Below are positions 1-7,776 of a stretch of 16,746 bases of DNA, one piece after another (within the stretch, counting starts at the first letter, position 1; the number at the start of each line of letters is the position of its first letter). Both the position numbers and the translations under genes were made by a program. Source of the DNA: Clostridia bacterium (GTDB lineage: Bacteria > Bacillota > Clostridia > Oscillospirales > Acutalibacteraceae); NCBI GenBank assembly GCA_017502965.1, contig JAFVTZ010000162.1, forward strand, positions 1 to 16,746, in the 5' to 3' direction. The notes below the pieces were generated by a model that was not told where the DNA came from, ran no database searches, and saw only the letters and a program-made list of their open reading frames with translations.

Positions 1-1
1 C

Positions 2-2215
2 GCCGCAAAAGTGCTGACACAGGAACTTTGCGAAAAGGGTGTAAATGCTATTTTTTCCGAAAAGCCTTCTGAAATTTTAAGCGGTGTTACAGTAAGTGTA
101 GGCGGACTTTCAAGCGGATTTGAAATTCCCTCTCAGAAATTTATGGTTATCACCCACAGATATATTGCATCTGAGGGTAAAAAGTCAAGAAAAAGACCTA
201 AAAATGCTCAGGAAATAGGCTCTCTTGATGAACTCGGACCGGGCGACTATGTAGTTCACGAGGCGCATGGAATAGGTATATTTGACGGAATAAACCGAAT
301 TACAAATCAGGGTGTCACAAAAGATTATATCAAGATAAAATATGCTAAAAGCGATGTTTTATATGTACCCGTTACCCAACTTGATTTAGTATCCCGATAT
401 ATCGGGGCGGCAAGTGAGGACGGCGGTATAAAATTAAACCGTCTCGGCGGCAGCGAATGGCAGAAAACGAGAACAAGGGTCAAAAAGGCTGTCCGCGATA
501 TGGCAAAACAACTCACCGCCCTTTATGCAAAGCGAATGTCGGTCAAAGGGTATGCTTTCAGCCCTGATACCGATTTGCAGAACGACTTTGAAAGAAGATT
601 TGAATATGACGAAACTGAGGACCAACTGCGCTGTATTGACGAGATAAAGCGGGATATGGAGCGGGAAGTCCCGATGGACAGACTGCTTTGCGGAGATGTA
701 GGTTTCGGAAAAACCGAGGTGGCACTAAGAGCGGCATTCAAGTGTATAAGCGAGGGTAAACAGTGCGCCCTTTTAGTGCCTACAACTATCCTTGCAATGC
801 AGCATTACAATACCATTGTCCGCCGTTTTGGAGAAATGCCCATAACGGTTAAACTTTTAAACCGATTTGTGCCTCCAAAACAGCAGGAAAAAATTATAAC
901 CGACCTTAAATGCGGAAGACTTGATATGGTTGTGGGAACGCACCGCCTTATCTCAAAAGATGTTGAGTTTAAGGATATCGGTCTTGTTATTATTGACGAG
1001 GAACAGCGTTTTGGTGTTGCCCAGAAAGAAAGGCTTAAAGAACTCTATCCTTTTGTGGATATTTTAACTCTAAGCGCAACTCCTATTCCGAGAACACTCA
1101 ATATGGCAATGTCGGGGCTGAGGGATATGTCTTCTCTTGACGAAGCACCGGGTGATAGGCATCCTGTTCAGACCTATGTTATGGAATATAATTTCGGGGT
1201 TATAATTGATGCTATAAATAAAGAAATAAGGCGCGGGGGACAGGTTTATTATCTGCATAACCGAGTGGATTCTATTGAGCGGTGTGCCGCAAGGCTTAAA
1301 ACCAAACTCCCCGATGTCAATATCGGTATTGCTCACGGCAAAATGAGTGAGGATGAACTGACAAATGTCTGGAAACAACTGCTCGAGCACGAAATAGACC
1401 TGCTTGTCTGCACTACAATTATTGAAACGGGTGTCGATGTTCCTAATGCAAACACCCTTATAATTGAGGATGCTGACCGAATGGGACTAAGCCAACTTCA
1501 TCAGTTGAGGGGCAGGGTAGGTCGCTCTCCAAGACGGGCTTATGCTTATTTCTGCTTTGCGCAGAACCGTCAACTTTCGGATGTTGCATCAAAAAGGCTT
1601 GAGGCTATACGCGAATACACCGAGTTCGGCTCAGGCTTTAAAATTGCAATGCGCGACCTTGAAATCAGGGGAGCGGGCAGTATTTTAGGCGGTGACCAGC
1701 ACGGTAATATGGAATCTGTAGGCTATGATATGTATCTTAAACTTTTGTCAGAGGCGGTAAATGAAGAAAACGGCGCAGAAATCGAGGATGATATCCCCTG
1801 CACGGTTGACCTCAATGTTTCTGCACATATTCCTGAAAGTTATATTGAATCTCTGCCTGCCCGCCTTGGTATTTATAAACGAATTGCAAATATCAGAAAT
1901 GATGACGACGCTGAGGATGTTATTGACGAACTTTGCGACCGCTTCGGAGAGCCCCCTGCATCTGTTATGGGGCTTATTGATGTTGCGATTCTCAGAAACA
2001 AAGCGGCAGATGCAAAAATTGCAGAGATTACCGGCACTGCCAATTCGGCTATACTGCACATAAACTCAATTCAACCTGAGGTTATGGCAAAATTATCCGA
2101 ATATTTTGGAAACCGCTTTATGCTCAGTGTCACCGATAAGCCTGTTTATACAGTGCGGCTTAATAAAGGTCAGAAGATGGCAGACCTTGTTGCAGAACTT
2201 GCAAAAGCACTTTAA
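2..2215 (+). CDS. mfd: Transcription-repair coupling factor Mfd, 3' part (5' end outside window)
   Basis: Mfd is an ATP-driven DNA translocase that removes RNA polymerase stalled at lesions and recruits UvrA. About 737 residues are visible. The reading frame is open to the left edge, so the N-terminal UvrB-like part (roughly 400 residues in the family) lies outside the window. In order one sees a CarD-like RNA polymerase interaction domain (LDELGPGDYVVHEAHGIG, about nt 221-276), Walker A GDVGFGKT (nt 692-715), the helicase DEEQ box (nt 995-1006), LSATPIPRTLNMAMS (motif III region), motif VI QLRGRVGRSPRRAY (about nt 1499-1540) and a C-terminal TRCF domain to the stop. An internal GTG at 11 is not the start. 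No terminator is visible after it. In Clostridia mfd is often followed by a PrsA/SurA-like gene, as here. The assignment is close to certain. Confidence 0.97.
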   Translation, partial: AAKVLTQELCEKGVNAIFSEKPSEILSGVTVSVGGLSSGFEIPSQKFMVITHRYIASEGKKSRKRPKNAQEIGSLDELGPGDYVVHEAHGIGIFDGINRITNQGVTKDYIKIKYAKSDVLYVPVTQLDLVSRYIGAASEDGGIKLNRLGGSEWQKTRTRVKKAVRDMAKQLTALYAKRMSVKGYAFSPDTDLQNDFERRFEYDETEDQLRCIDEIKRDMEREVPMDRLLCGDVGFGKTEVALRAAFKCISEGKQCALLVPTTILAMQHYNTIVRRFGEMPITVKLLNRFVPPKQQEKIITDLKCGRLDMVVGTHRLISKDVEFKDIGLVIIDEEQRFGVAQKERLKELYPFVDILTLSATPIPRTLNMAMSGLRDMSSLDEAPGDRHPVQTYVMEYNFGVIIDAINKEIRRGGQVYYLHNRVDSIERCAARLKTKLPDVNIGIAHGKMSEDELTNVWKQLLEHEIDLLVCTTIIETGVDVPNANTLIIEDADRMGLSQLHQLRGRVGRSPRRAYAYFCFAQNRQLSDVASKRLEAIREYTEFGSGFKIAMRDLEIRGAGSILGGDQHGNMESVGYDMYLKLLSEAVNEENGAEIEDDIPCTVDLNVSAHIPESYIESLPARLGIYKRIANIRNDDDAEDVIDELCDRFGEPPASVMGLIDVAILRNKAADAKIAEITGTANSAILHINSIQPEVMAKLSEYFGNRFMLSVTDKPVYTVRLNKGQKMADLVAELAKAL

Positions 2216-2225
2216 AAAATTTTTA

Positions 2226-2254
2226 TAGACATTTTATGTTAAATGTTATATAAT
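2226..2254 (+). promoter_or_regulatory. Sigma-A promoter for the PrsA-like lipoprotein gene
   Basis: A -35 box TAGACA (2226-2231, five of six matches to TTGACA) is followed after exactly 17 bp by a perfect -10 box TATAAT (2249-2254). It sits 43 bp before the chosen ATG. It suggests that the lipoprotein gene is transcribed on its own as well as by read-through from mfd. Confidence 0.75.
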
Positions 2255-2296
2255 AGGTTTGTTATATTTATTACTTGTACTTTTCGGAGGTATAAT

Positions 2297-3412
2297 ATGA
2301 AGAATTTAAAAAGAGTTTTGGCAATGCTGTTAGTTGCAGTTTTACTGTTTTCTTTCGCAGGTTGCCATAAGAAAGATGAAATTGCAGTAACTGTAGGTGA
2401 TGTTAAGTTCACATCGGCTTATTATATGTGCGCTTTAATGTCGGCTGACGGTGAGGCAAAAACCAAAGTTGATGAGAAACTCGCTGAAAAAGAGGATAGC
2501 GATAGCACTTCTACAGAAGAGGTAGACTATTATTCTCAGAAGATAGACGGCAAAAAGTATGAAGAGTGGGTTGAGGAAAGAGCAATAGAAATGCTCAAAG
2601 AAATCGCCGCTTATAAGATTCTCTGCAAAGAAAACAAACTTGAAATAGATAAAGAAACTGCTTCAAGTGCAGAAATGTATGCTTCTTACTACTGGTCTTC
2701 TTACGGCTACGGCGCTTACTATGAGCCCAACGGCGTAGGTCAGGCTACTTATACCAACTTTATGAAGGATTCTTACTATTCTGAACTTTATTTCGAGCAT
2801 CTTTACGGCAAAGAGGGCGAAAAGGCACTTGCTGAAGATAAAGTGAAATCTACTATTTATGATAACTTTATAATTGCAAACGTACTTGAAGGCGCTATCA
2901 CATCTGAAATGAAAGATGCTGATAAAACTGCTCTTAAGACCAAGTTTGACGGTTATCTTGCAGACCTCAAAGCAGGCAAGAAAACCTTTGAGGAAATTTA
3001 CAAAACTCACAACAACATAAAAGACGAAGAAGAGAAAAAAGAAGAAACCACCGAAGATAAGACCGACGAAGAGAAACCGGCTGAGCCTAAAGATAAATAT
3101 GCAACTATTTTAGGTGCTAAAGAAACTACTTATGAGTCTGAACATTACGATACCGTTAAGGCTATGGCTACAGGCGAAATCAAACTTATCGAAAAAGAAG
3201 ATAAGAGCGGTTATGTTCTGGTTGTAAAACAAGATATAAAGGCTGACGAATATTATCTTGAAAATCTCGATTCTACCGCAAGACACATGCTTGCTGACGA
3301 GGAATACGAGAAAACCATTGCAGATTATGTTAAAGGTCTTAAAGCTGAAATCAACAAGTATGCAACAGGTCAGTTCAAGGTAAAGAAAATCGTAGAACCC
3401 ACATATAACTAA
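2297..3412 (+). CDS. PrsA/SurA-like lipoprotein with degenerate parvulin region
   Basis: This 371-residue protein has a lipoprotein signal: positive MKNLKR, a hydrophobic core and lipobox FAGC, so Cys23 would be lipidated and the protein anchored outside the membrane. The first mature segment (IAVTVGDVKFTSAYY, 29-43) resembles the start of SurA/PrsA folding factors. Helical, Tyr-rich sequence follows to about 200. Residues 207-312 recall the second half of a parvulin domain (YLADLKAGKKTFEEI, then a KAMATGEIKLIEK...SGYVLVVKQ segment), but the usual opening AxHILV strand and most catalytic positions are absent. A Glu/Lys/Asp-rich linker (241-268) interrupts this region. The ATG at 2297 is chosen because GGAGG (2286-2290) lies 6 nt upstream and the signal peptide starts there; a longer frame from 2243 has no ribosome site. 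Likely role: extracytoplasmic chaperone. Isomerase activity is doubtful. Confidence 0.78.
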   Translation: MKNLKRVLAMLLVAVLLFSFAGCHKKDEIAVTVGDVKFTSAYYMCALMSADGEAKTKVDEKLAEKEDSDSTSTEEVDYYSQKIDGKKYEEWVEERAIEMLKEIAAYKILCKENKLEIDKETASSAEMYASYYWSSYGYGAYYEPNGVGQATYTNFMKDSYYSELYFEHLYGKEGEKALAEDKVKSTIYDNFIIANVLEGAITSEMKDADKTALKTKFDGYLADLKAGKKTFEEIYKTHNNIKDEEEKKEETTEDKTDEEKPAEPKDKYATILGAKETTYESEHYDTVKAMATGEIKLIEKEDKSGYVLVVKQDIKADEYYLENLDSTARHMLADEEYEKTIADYVKGLKAEINKYATGQFKVKKIVEPTYN

Positions 3413-3417
3413 TCAGT

Positions 3418-3450
3418 AAAGGAGGTAAGCTTAATGCTTTCCTCCTTTTT
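3418..3450 (+). terminator. Rho-independent terminator after the lipoprotein gene
   Basis: AAAGGAGG (3418-3425) pairs with CCTCCTTT (3441-3448) and, inside a T/T mismatch, AAGC (3427-3430) pairs with GCTT (3436-3439) around a 5-nt loop. A T run ends the stem. It starts 6 bp past the stop codon and separates the mfd/lipoprotein unit from the two-component system. Confidence 0.9.
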
Positions 3451-3510
3451 GTTTGCAAATTTAAAAAAATCTTAATAATTTAACCCATTTTTTCTTAAAT
3501 GTATTTATTG

Positions 3511-3516
3511 TATAAT
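3511..3516 (+). promoter_or_regulatory. -10 box of the two-component operon promoter
   Basis: A perfect TATAAT lies 23 bp before the response regulator ATG. At the right distance upstream there is only a T run (3488-3493) and no real -35 box. This is typical of promoters that need an activator, which could be the response regulator itself. Transcript start would be near 3523. Confidence 0.6.
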
Positions 3517-3538
3517 ATAGGCATAAGGGGAGAGAAGG

Positions 3539-4234
3539 ATGTATAAAATACTTATTTGCGATGATGAAAAAGATATTGTATCGGCGCTTAAAATTTATCT
3601 TGAAGCCGAAGGCTATGAAACCCTACAGGCCTATAACGGAAATGAAGCGCTTAAAGTTATAAGCGAAAACGAAGTTCATTTAGTGCTGATGGATATTATG
3701 ATGCCTGAGTGTGACGGTATAACCGCAATGGTAAAACTCAGAGAGACTTCCAATCTTCCTGTTATTTTGCTTACTGCCAAAGGTGAAGATACCGATAAAA
3801 TACTGGGGCTTAATGTCGGTGCGGACGATTACATAACAAAACCCTTTAATCCCGTTGAGGTGATAGCAAGAGTTCGCTCCCAACTGAGAAGATATATGCA
3901 ACTCGGCGGTAATGCCGCAGTTCAGAAAAGTGATTATGTTGTGGGGAATATTGAACTTGATGACAGCGCAAAACAGGTAACGGTTGACGGGGAAATTGTT
4001 TCCTTAACGCCCACCGAGTTTGAAATTTTAAAACTTCTGATGCAGAATGTCGGAAAAGTTATGTCTCCTAAAGAAATATACAGAAAAGTATGGAATGATG
4101 AAGCCTACGGCGCTGAAAGTACAGTTGCGGTGCATATAAGGCATCTCAGAGAAAAGATCGAGATAAATCCTGCCGAGCCGAGGTACTTAAAGGTTGTCTG
4201 GGCGCACGGCTATAAAATGGAAAAAGGAGTGTAG
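3539..4234 (+). CDS. OmpR/PhoB-family response regulator
   Basis: This 231-residue DNA-binding response regulator would be phosphorylated by the kinase encoded next to it. The receiver domain (1-115) has all expected residues: acidic pair Asp8/Asp9, phospho-acceptor Asp52 in MDIMMP, Thr79 in LLTAK and Lys101 in YITKPF. A winged-helix DNA-binding domain follows (about 133-229), with LTPTEFEILKLLM and the recognition helix region STVAVHIRHLREKIE. Length is normal for the family. The ATG at 3539 has GGGGAGA (3527-3533) about 6 nt upstream. The kinase gene starts 3 nt after its stop, so both are on one transcript. The target genes cannot be read from the sequence; the envelope operon downstream is the obvious candidate. 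Confidence 0.95.
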   Translation: MYKILICDDEKDIVSALKIYLEAEGYETLQAYNGNEALKVISENEVHLVLMDIMMPECDGITAMVKLRETSNLPVILLTAKGEDTDKILGLNVGADDYITKPFNPVEVIARVRSQLRRYMQLGGNAAVQKSDYVVGNIELDDSAKQVTVDGEIVSLTPTEFEILKLLMQNVGKVMSPKEIYRKVWNDEAYGAESTVAVHIRHLREKIEINPAEPRYLKVVWAHGYKMEKGV

Positions 4235-4237
4235 CCT

Positions 4238-6133
4238 GTGAAACTGAGAGAAAGTTTAGCCGCTAAAATCACAGCGGTGATTTTGTCCTATATAATGGCT
4301 GCCATTCTTGTGATAAGCGCAATTTTCACTGTGGTTATGGGATATTATAAGTTTTATTTCAGCGGTGTTGATGCAGTAAAAGAAGAAATTCTCACCAATA
4401 TGGCTCACAGCGAGGCAAATTATCTTGAAATCCTGCTTGATGATGGTTATGATATTGAAAAATATTATAGCGATAAAAATGTTTTTTATGAGGTAAAGTA
4501 TATTGAATCGGGCGAGGTTGTTACCAATTATAATAATGAACCGTATATCGCATTGGGTTCGAGTGGATATTATGACTATAAGGAATATAGTTATGAAAAA
4601 TACGGCGAAATATATTGGGAAAGCGAAGAAATCCACATAGCCGATGTGAAAATTTATGTTGCAAAGGATATGACCAAAAGCGATATGTTTTCGGTTATGG
4701 CGAAAATAATTGATATTGGTTACAGTATGCGCTTTGCAATGGTGTTTATAGCGCTGGGGTCTCTTGTTTTGCTGATAGTTCTGCTCTGTTTCCTTTATTG
4801 CTCGGCAGGGCATATAAAAGGCGGAGTTATAAAGCGAAATTACCTTGACTTGCTTCCCTTTGATATCTATACCGCCGCAGTTGGGTTTATAGGATTTTTC
4901 AGTGTGGTGGCTGTTGCTGAATGGACAAATGATTTAGCAAGCGCTGTTTTATGGGTTGTGGTTTTCGGAAGTCTTGATTATTTTATTGCTCTTGGGTATA
5001 CAATGAGTTTTGCAACCAGAGTAAAGACCCGTACCCTTATAAAAAACACCTTGATTTATATGATTCTGCGCTTTTTTGGAAAATATATAAACAAGTTTTC
5101 AAACTGGATAAAACACATCATTTCCAATGTGTCTCTTATCAAAAAAACAGTTATTCTGCTTTGCGGTATTCTGTTATTGGAATTTATAGCGTTGGTTATA
5201 ATTTTTAATACCTATTGGTACTATAGTCCCTCAAGAATTTTTTGGTTTGTAATAATTTACAATATTGTTTTTGTTTCTGCGGTACTGTATCTTGCTATAA
5301 TTCTAAAGAGAATCAAAGACGGCGGAGAGAAAATTGCCAAAGGCGATTTGCACCACAAAATTGACACGCAGTATATGTTCGGGGATTTCAAGGAATTTTG
5401 CGTAAGCCTTAATAATATAAATGAGGGTTTGCAGGTTGCTGTTAACGAGCGAATGAAAAGCGAGCATTTTAAAACCGAACTTATAACCAATGTATCTCAC
5501 GATATAAAAACCCCACTCACCTCTATAATCAACTATGTTGACCTTATTAAAAAAGAGGAATGTGAAAACGAAACTGTAAAGCAGTATATTGAGGTGCTTG
5601 ACCGCCAGTCAGGAAGACTTAAAAAGCTGGTTGAAGACTTGGTTGAAGCGTCAAAAGCATCTTCGGGAACGCTTAATGTGAATCTTGCTGTATGTGATGC
5701 GGGTGTGCTTCTCACTCAGGCTTTGGGTGAGTTTGAGGACAGACTTAAAAAAGCAGGCATAACTCCCGTTTTAAATCTGCCCGAAAACCCTGTTAAGATA
5801 ATGGCAGACGGCAGGCATTTATGGAGAGTTTTTGATAATCTTCTCAGCAATGTCTGCAAATATGCACTCGGCGGCACTCGGGTTTATCTTGATATAATAA
5901 GGAATAACGGTAAAGTATATATAACTTTCAGAAATATTTCAAAGTTTCAGCTAAATGTGTCGGCAGAAGAACTGATGGAGCGTTTTGTCAGGGGAGATAC
6001 TTCCCGTAATACAGAGGGCAGCGGTTTGGGACTTTCCATTGCAAGAAGCCTTGTTGAATTGCAAAACGGAAGTCTGGAACTGAATGTCGACGGAGATTTA
6101 TTTAAAGTGACTGTGGAATTTGAGGAAATGTAA
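4238..6133 (+). CDS. Membrane sensor histidine kinase with six predicted TM segments
   Basis: This 631-residue kinase starts at GTG (4238), with AAGGAG (4224-4229) 8 nt upstream. TM1 (about 12-37) and TM2 (about 166-189) flank a Tyr- and acid-rich outside domain of about 125 residues (38-165). Four more TM segments follow (about 210-228, 235-258, 303-326, 332-356), then a HAMP-like stretch (357-405). The HisKA domain has phospho-acceptor His421 in NVSHDIKTPLTS. The ATPase domain has an N box (LWRVFDNLLSNVCKYA; Asn534, Asn538) and a clear G2 box EGSGLGLS (593-600). The usual G1 motif DxGxG is missing; FRNISKF stands in its place, as in many Clostridia kinases of this type. It should phosphorylate the regulator encoded just upstream. 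The stop codon lies inside the left end of the repeat element at 6131. The signal it senses is unknown. Confidence 0.93.
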   Translation: MKLRESLAAKITAVILSYIMAAILVISAIFTVVMGYYKFYFSGVDAVKEEILTNMAHSEANYLEILLDDGYDIEKYYSDKNVFYEVKYIESGEVVTNYNNEPYIALGSSGYYDYKEYSYEKYGEIYWESEEIHIADVKIYVAKDMTKSDMFSVMAKIIDIGYSMRFAMVFIALGSLVLLIVLLCFLYCSAGHIKGGVIKRNYLDLLPFDIYTAAVGFIGFFSVVAVAEWTNDLASAVLWVVVFGSLDYFIALGYTMSFATRVKTRTLIKNTLIYMILRFFGKYINKFSNWIKHIISNVSLIKKTVILLCGILLLEFIALVIIFNTYWYYSPSRIFWFVIIYNIVFVSAVLYLAIILKRIKDGGEKIAKGDLHHKIDTQYMFGDFKEFCVSLNNINEGLQVAVNERMKSEHFKTELITNVSHDIKTPLTSIINYVDLIKKEECENETVKQYIEVLDRQSGRLKKLVEDLVEASKASSGTLNVNLAVCDAGVLLTQALGEFEDRLKKAGITPVLNLPENPVKIMADGRHLWRVFDNLLSNVCKYALGGTRVYLDIIRNNGKVYITFRNISKFQLNVSAEELMERFVRGDTSRNTEGSGLGLSIARSLVELQNGSLELNVDGDLFKVTVEFEEM

Positions 6134-6327
6134 ATTATTGTTTAGCGAACCTTCGGTTCGAATGAAAAATGAATGATGAATAATGAATAATTTCGGTGTT
6201 CCGCTTTGCGGAACGATTTTATATTTGTTTTTGCTATGCAAAAACACATTAACTATTCACTTTTCATTATTCACTATTCACTATTCACTAATTATTGTTT
6301 AGCGGCGAGCCGCTAAACAATAATTTA
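6131..6327. repeat. MITE-like element, 197 bp, with 17-bp perfect terminal inverted repeats
   Basis: TAAATTATTGTTTAGCG (6131-6147) is the exact reverse complement of 6311-6327. The first and last two bases are TA, so a TA target duplication with 15-bp inverted repeats is possible. Inside, in order: hairpin CGAACC-TTC-GGTTCG (6146-6160); four 7-nt units of type GAATAAT (6164-6191); hairpin GTTCCGC-TTT-GCGGAAC (6198-6214); hairpin TGTTTTTGC-TAT-GCAAAAACA (6226-6246); five 7-nt units of type TATTCAC (6254-6288); and a right-end hairpin (6290-6325). The two 7-nt arms are roughly complementary, so the whole element could fold as one branched structure. It codes for nothing. It fills the gap between the kinase and the amidase gene. 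Confidence 0.8.
6290..6325. repeat. Right-end hairpin of the element, 17-bp perfect stem
   Basis: AATTATTGTTTAGCGGC (6290-6306) and its exact reverse complement (6309-6325) enclose a 2-nt GA. The left arm of this hairpin repeats, in direct orientation, the left end of the element (6133-6147). In RNA it would be a very stable stem ending 21 nt before the amidase start. It lacks a clean T run, so I do not call it a terminator. Confidence 0.85.
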
Positions 6328-6346
6328 TATTCGAAAGGATGTTAAA

Positions 6347-7084
6347 ATGCAAGGATATAATTACAACCGTCAGGCGGTGTATAGTGCCAGACGGAAAAAG
6401 CGGCGAAGACAGATAATTATAAGAAGAATACTGTTTGCTGTAATAACAGCCGTGGTGACAACTGCGCTTATAACCGCAGGAATAGGAATTTACAGCCTTA
6501 TCGCGCCTGAAAAGTTTGATGAAGGTTTTATTCCAACACCTTTCGGTAAAAATGTTTCTAAGAAAGTTGCCATTGCAAAAGAACTCGAAATCCCCGATTG
6601 GATAGAGTCGCAACTTATATCTTTTCATACCACAGCAAGGACGGGTAAAAATCTCGCCGATATAAATAATGTGGTAATTCATTATGTCGGCAACCCGAAA
6701 ACCACCGCCCAGAACAACAGGGATTATTTCAACAACAAAACCACAACGGTCAGTTCCCACTTTGTTGTAGGGCTTGAGGGTGAGATAATTCAGTGTGTGC
6801 CGATGTATGAAATGTCGGCTGCGAGCAATGACCGAAACAGGGATACAATATCCATAGAAGTCTGCCATCCTGACAAGAGCGGAAAATATAATGAAGATAC
6901 ATATAACTCGGTTGTGAAGTTAACTGCATGGATTTGTAATAATTTTTCACTTGACGAAAATGATGTTATAAGGCATTATGATATTACAGGAAAAATCTGT
7001 CCCAAGTATTATGTGGAAAACGAAGATGCATGGGAACAACTCAAAAATGATGTCAGGGAGAAACTTGAGGAATATGAAGATTAA
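6347..7084 (+). CDS. Membrane-anchored N-acetylmuramoyl-L-alanine amidase (Amidase_2/PGRP fold)
   Basis: Amidase_2 enzymes are zinc hydrolases that cut the bond between MurNAc and L-Ala in peptidoglycan. This 245-residue protein has a very basic cytoplasmic N-terminus (Arg/Lys run, 15-27), one TM anchor (about 28-52), a short linker, and the catalytic domain (about 95-240) outside. Likely zinc ligands are His112 (VVIHYVG), His210 (VIRHYDITGKICPKYY) and Cys218. SSHFVVGLEGEIIQCVP (136-152) and the SIEVCHP segment (169-175) are typical of the fold. There is no cleavable signal peptide and no cell-wall-binding repeats. GAAAGGAT (6333-6340) gives a good ribosome site 6 nt before the ATG. The next gene overlaps its end by 11 bp. 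Roles in wall remodelling or muropeptide recycling are both possible. Confidence 0.88.
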   Translation: MQGYNYNRQAVYSARRKKRRRQIIIRRILFAVITAVVTTALITAGIGIYSLIAPEKFDEGFIPTPFGKNVSKKVAIAKELEIPDWIESQLISFHTTARTGKNLADINNVVIHYVGNPKTTAQNNRDYFNNKTTTVSSHFVVGLEGEIIQCVPMYEMSAASNDRNRDTISIEVCHPDKSGKYNEDTYNSVVKLTAWICNNFSLDENDVIRHYDITGKICPKYYVENEDAWEQLKNDVREKLEEYED

Positions 7085-7775
7085 AGACCAAGGTCTTACC
7101 CTCAGACAAAAGAGAATAATAGGTGCCTCTGCAACGGTTTTGTTTTTGCTTTTCTGCGCAGCGGTTTCGTGGTATATAGGAAGACCGATAATTGAGTTTG
7201 TCTCAGAACCCGAAAAATTCCGAGTCTGGGTGGAAAACGGCGGTATCTGGAGCAAAATTGCTTTTATAGGTATGGTTATGTTTCAGGTGGTGATAGCATT
7301 AGTCCCCGGAGAACCGCTCGAAATAGGAGCAGGTTATGCTTTTGGTGCAATAGAGGGAACTTTGCTCACAGTTATCGGTGTAACATTCGGAAGTCTGGTT
7401 GTGTTTTCGCTTGTCAGAAAATTCGGGGTGATGCTTGTGGAAATATTTTTCAGCCGCGAAAAAATCAGTTCGCTTAAATTTCTGCAAAAAAGTAAAAAGC
7501 GGGATTTTGTAATTTTTCTGCTCTTTTTCCTGCCCGGCACTCCGAAAGACCTTATAACCTACTTTGCAGGGCTTACCGATATGAAACTTTCTTATATGCT
7601 GTGGCTGTCTGCTGTAGTGAGATTGCCGTCGGTCATAACTTCAACCCTCGGCGGAGATGCTCTGGGCACAGAAAAATATATTATGGCAATCATAGTTTTC
7701 ATAATAACACTTATAATCAGTTTTATCGGCTGGTTGATTTTTAAATTCATATCTTCCCACAGAAAGGGTGCTTAA
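7074..7775 (+). CDS. TVP38/TMEM64 (DedA/VTT) family membrane protein
   Basis: This 233-residue integral membrane protein belongs to the SNARE_assoc/VTT group; relatives are linked to lipid scrambling and membrane homeostasis. It shows an N-terminal TM (15-36), then the family's first loop motif VPGEPLEIGAGYAFG (77-91), a long hydrophobic stretch (94-127), the second motif FFLPGTPKDLITYFAGLT (151-168), and TM segments to the end (about 174-190, 201-226). The basic tail SSHRKGA is cytoplasmic. ATG 7074 overlaps the amidase gene by 11 bp, with GAGG (7067-7070) only 3 nt before it, so translation is probably coupled. The frame is open further upstream to 6978, but that part overlaps the conserved end of the amidase and reads unlike this family. 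Its substrate is not readable. Confidence 0.88.
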   Translation: MKIKDQGLTLRQKRIIGASATVLFLLFCAAVSWYIGRPIIEFVSEPEKFRVWVENGGIWSKIAFIGMVMFQVVIALVPGEPLEIGAGYAFGAIEGTLLTVIGVTFGSLVVFSLVRKFGVMLVEIFFSREKISSLKFLQKSKKRDFVIFLLFFLPGTPKDLITYFAGLTDMKLSYMLWLSAVVRLPSVITSTLGGDALGTEKYIMAIIVFIITLIISFIGWLIFKFISSHRKGA

Positions 7776-7776
7776 A

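Noticed and set aside
2243..2296. Longer N-terminus for the lipoprotein
   Set aside because: The extension overlaps the -10 box and breaks the lipoprotein signal layout. GGAGG precedes ATG 2297.
6303..6331. Promoter for the amidase operon from TATATT at 6326
   Set aside because: No -35 box at 16-18 bp; the upstream sequence is the element's hairpin.
6978..7073. Longer N-terminus for the VTT protein
   Set aside because: It is the other frame of the conserved amidase C-terminus, with no ribosome site.
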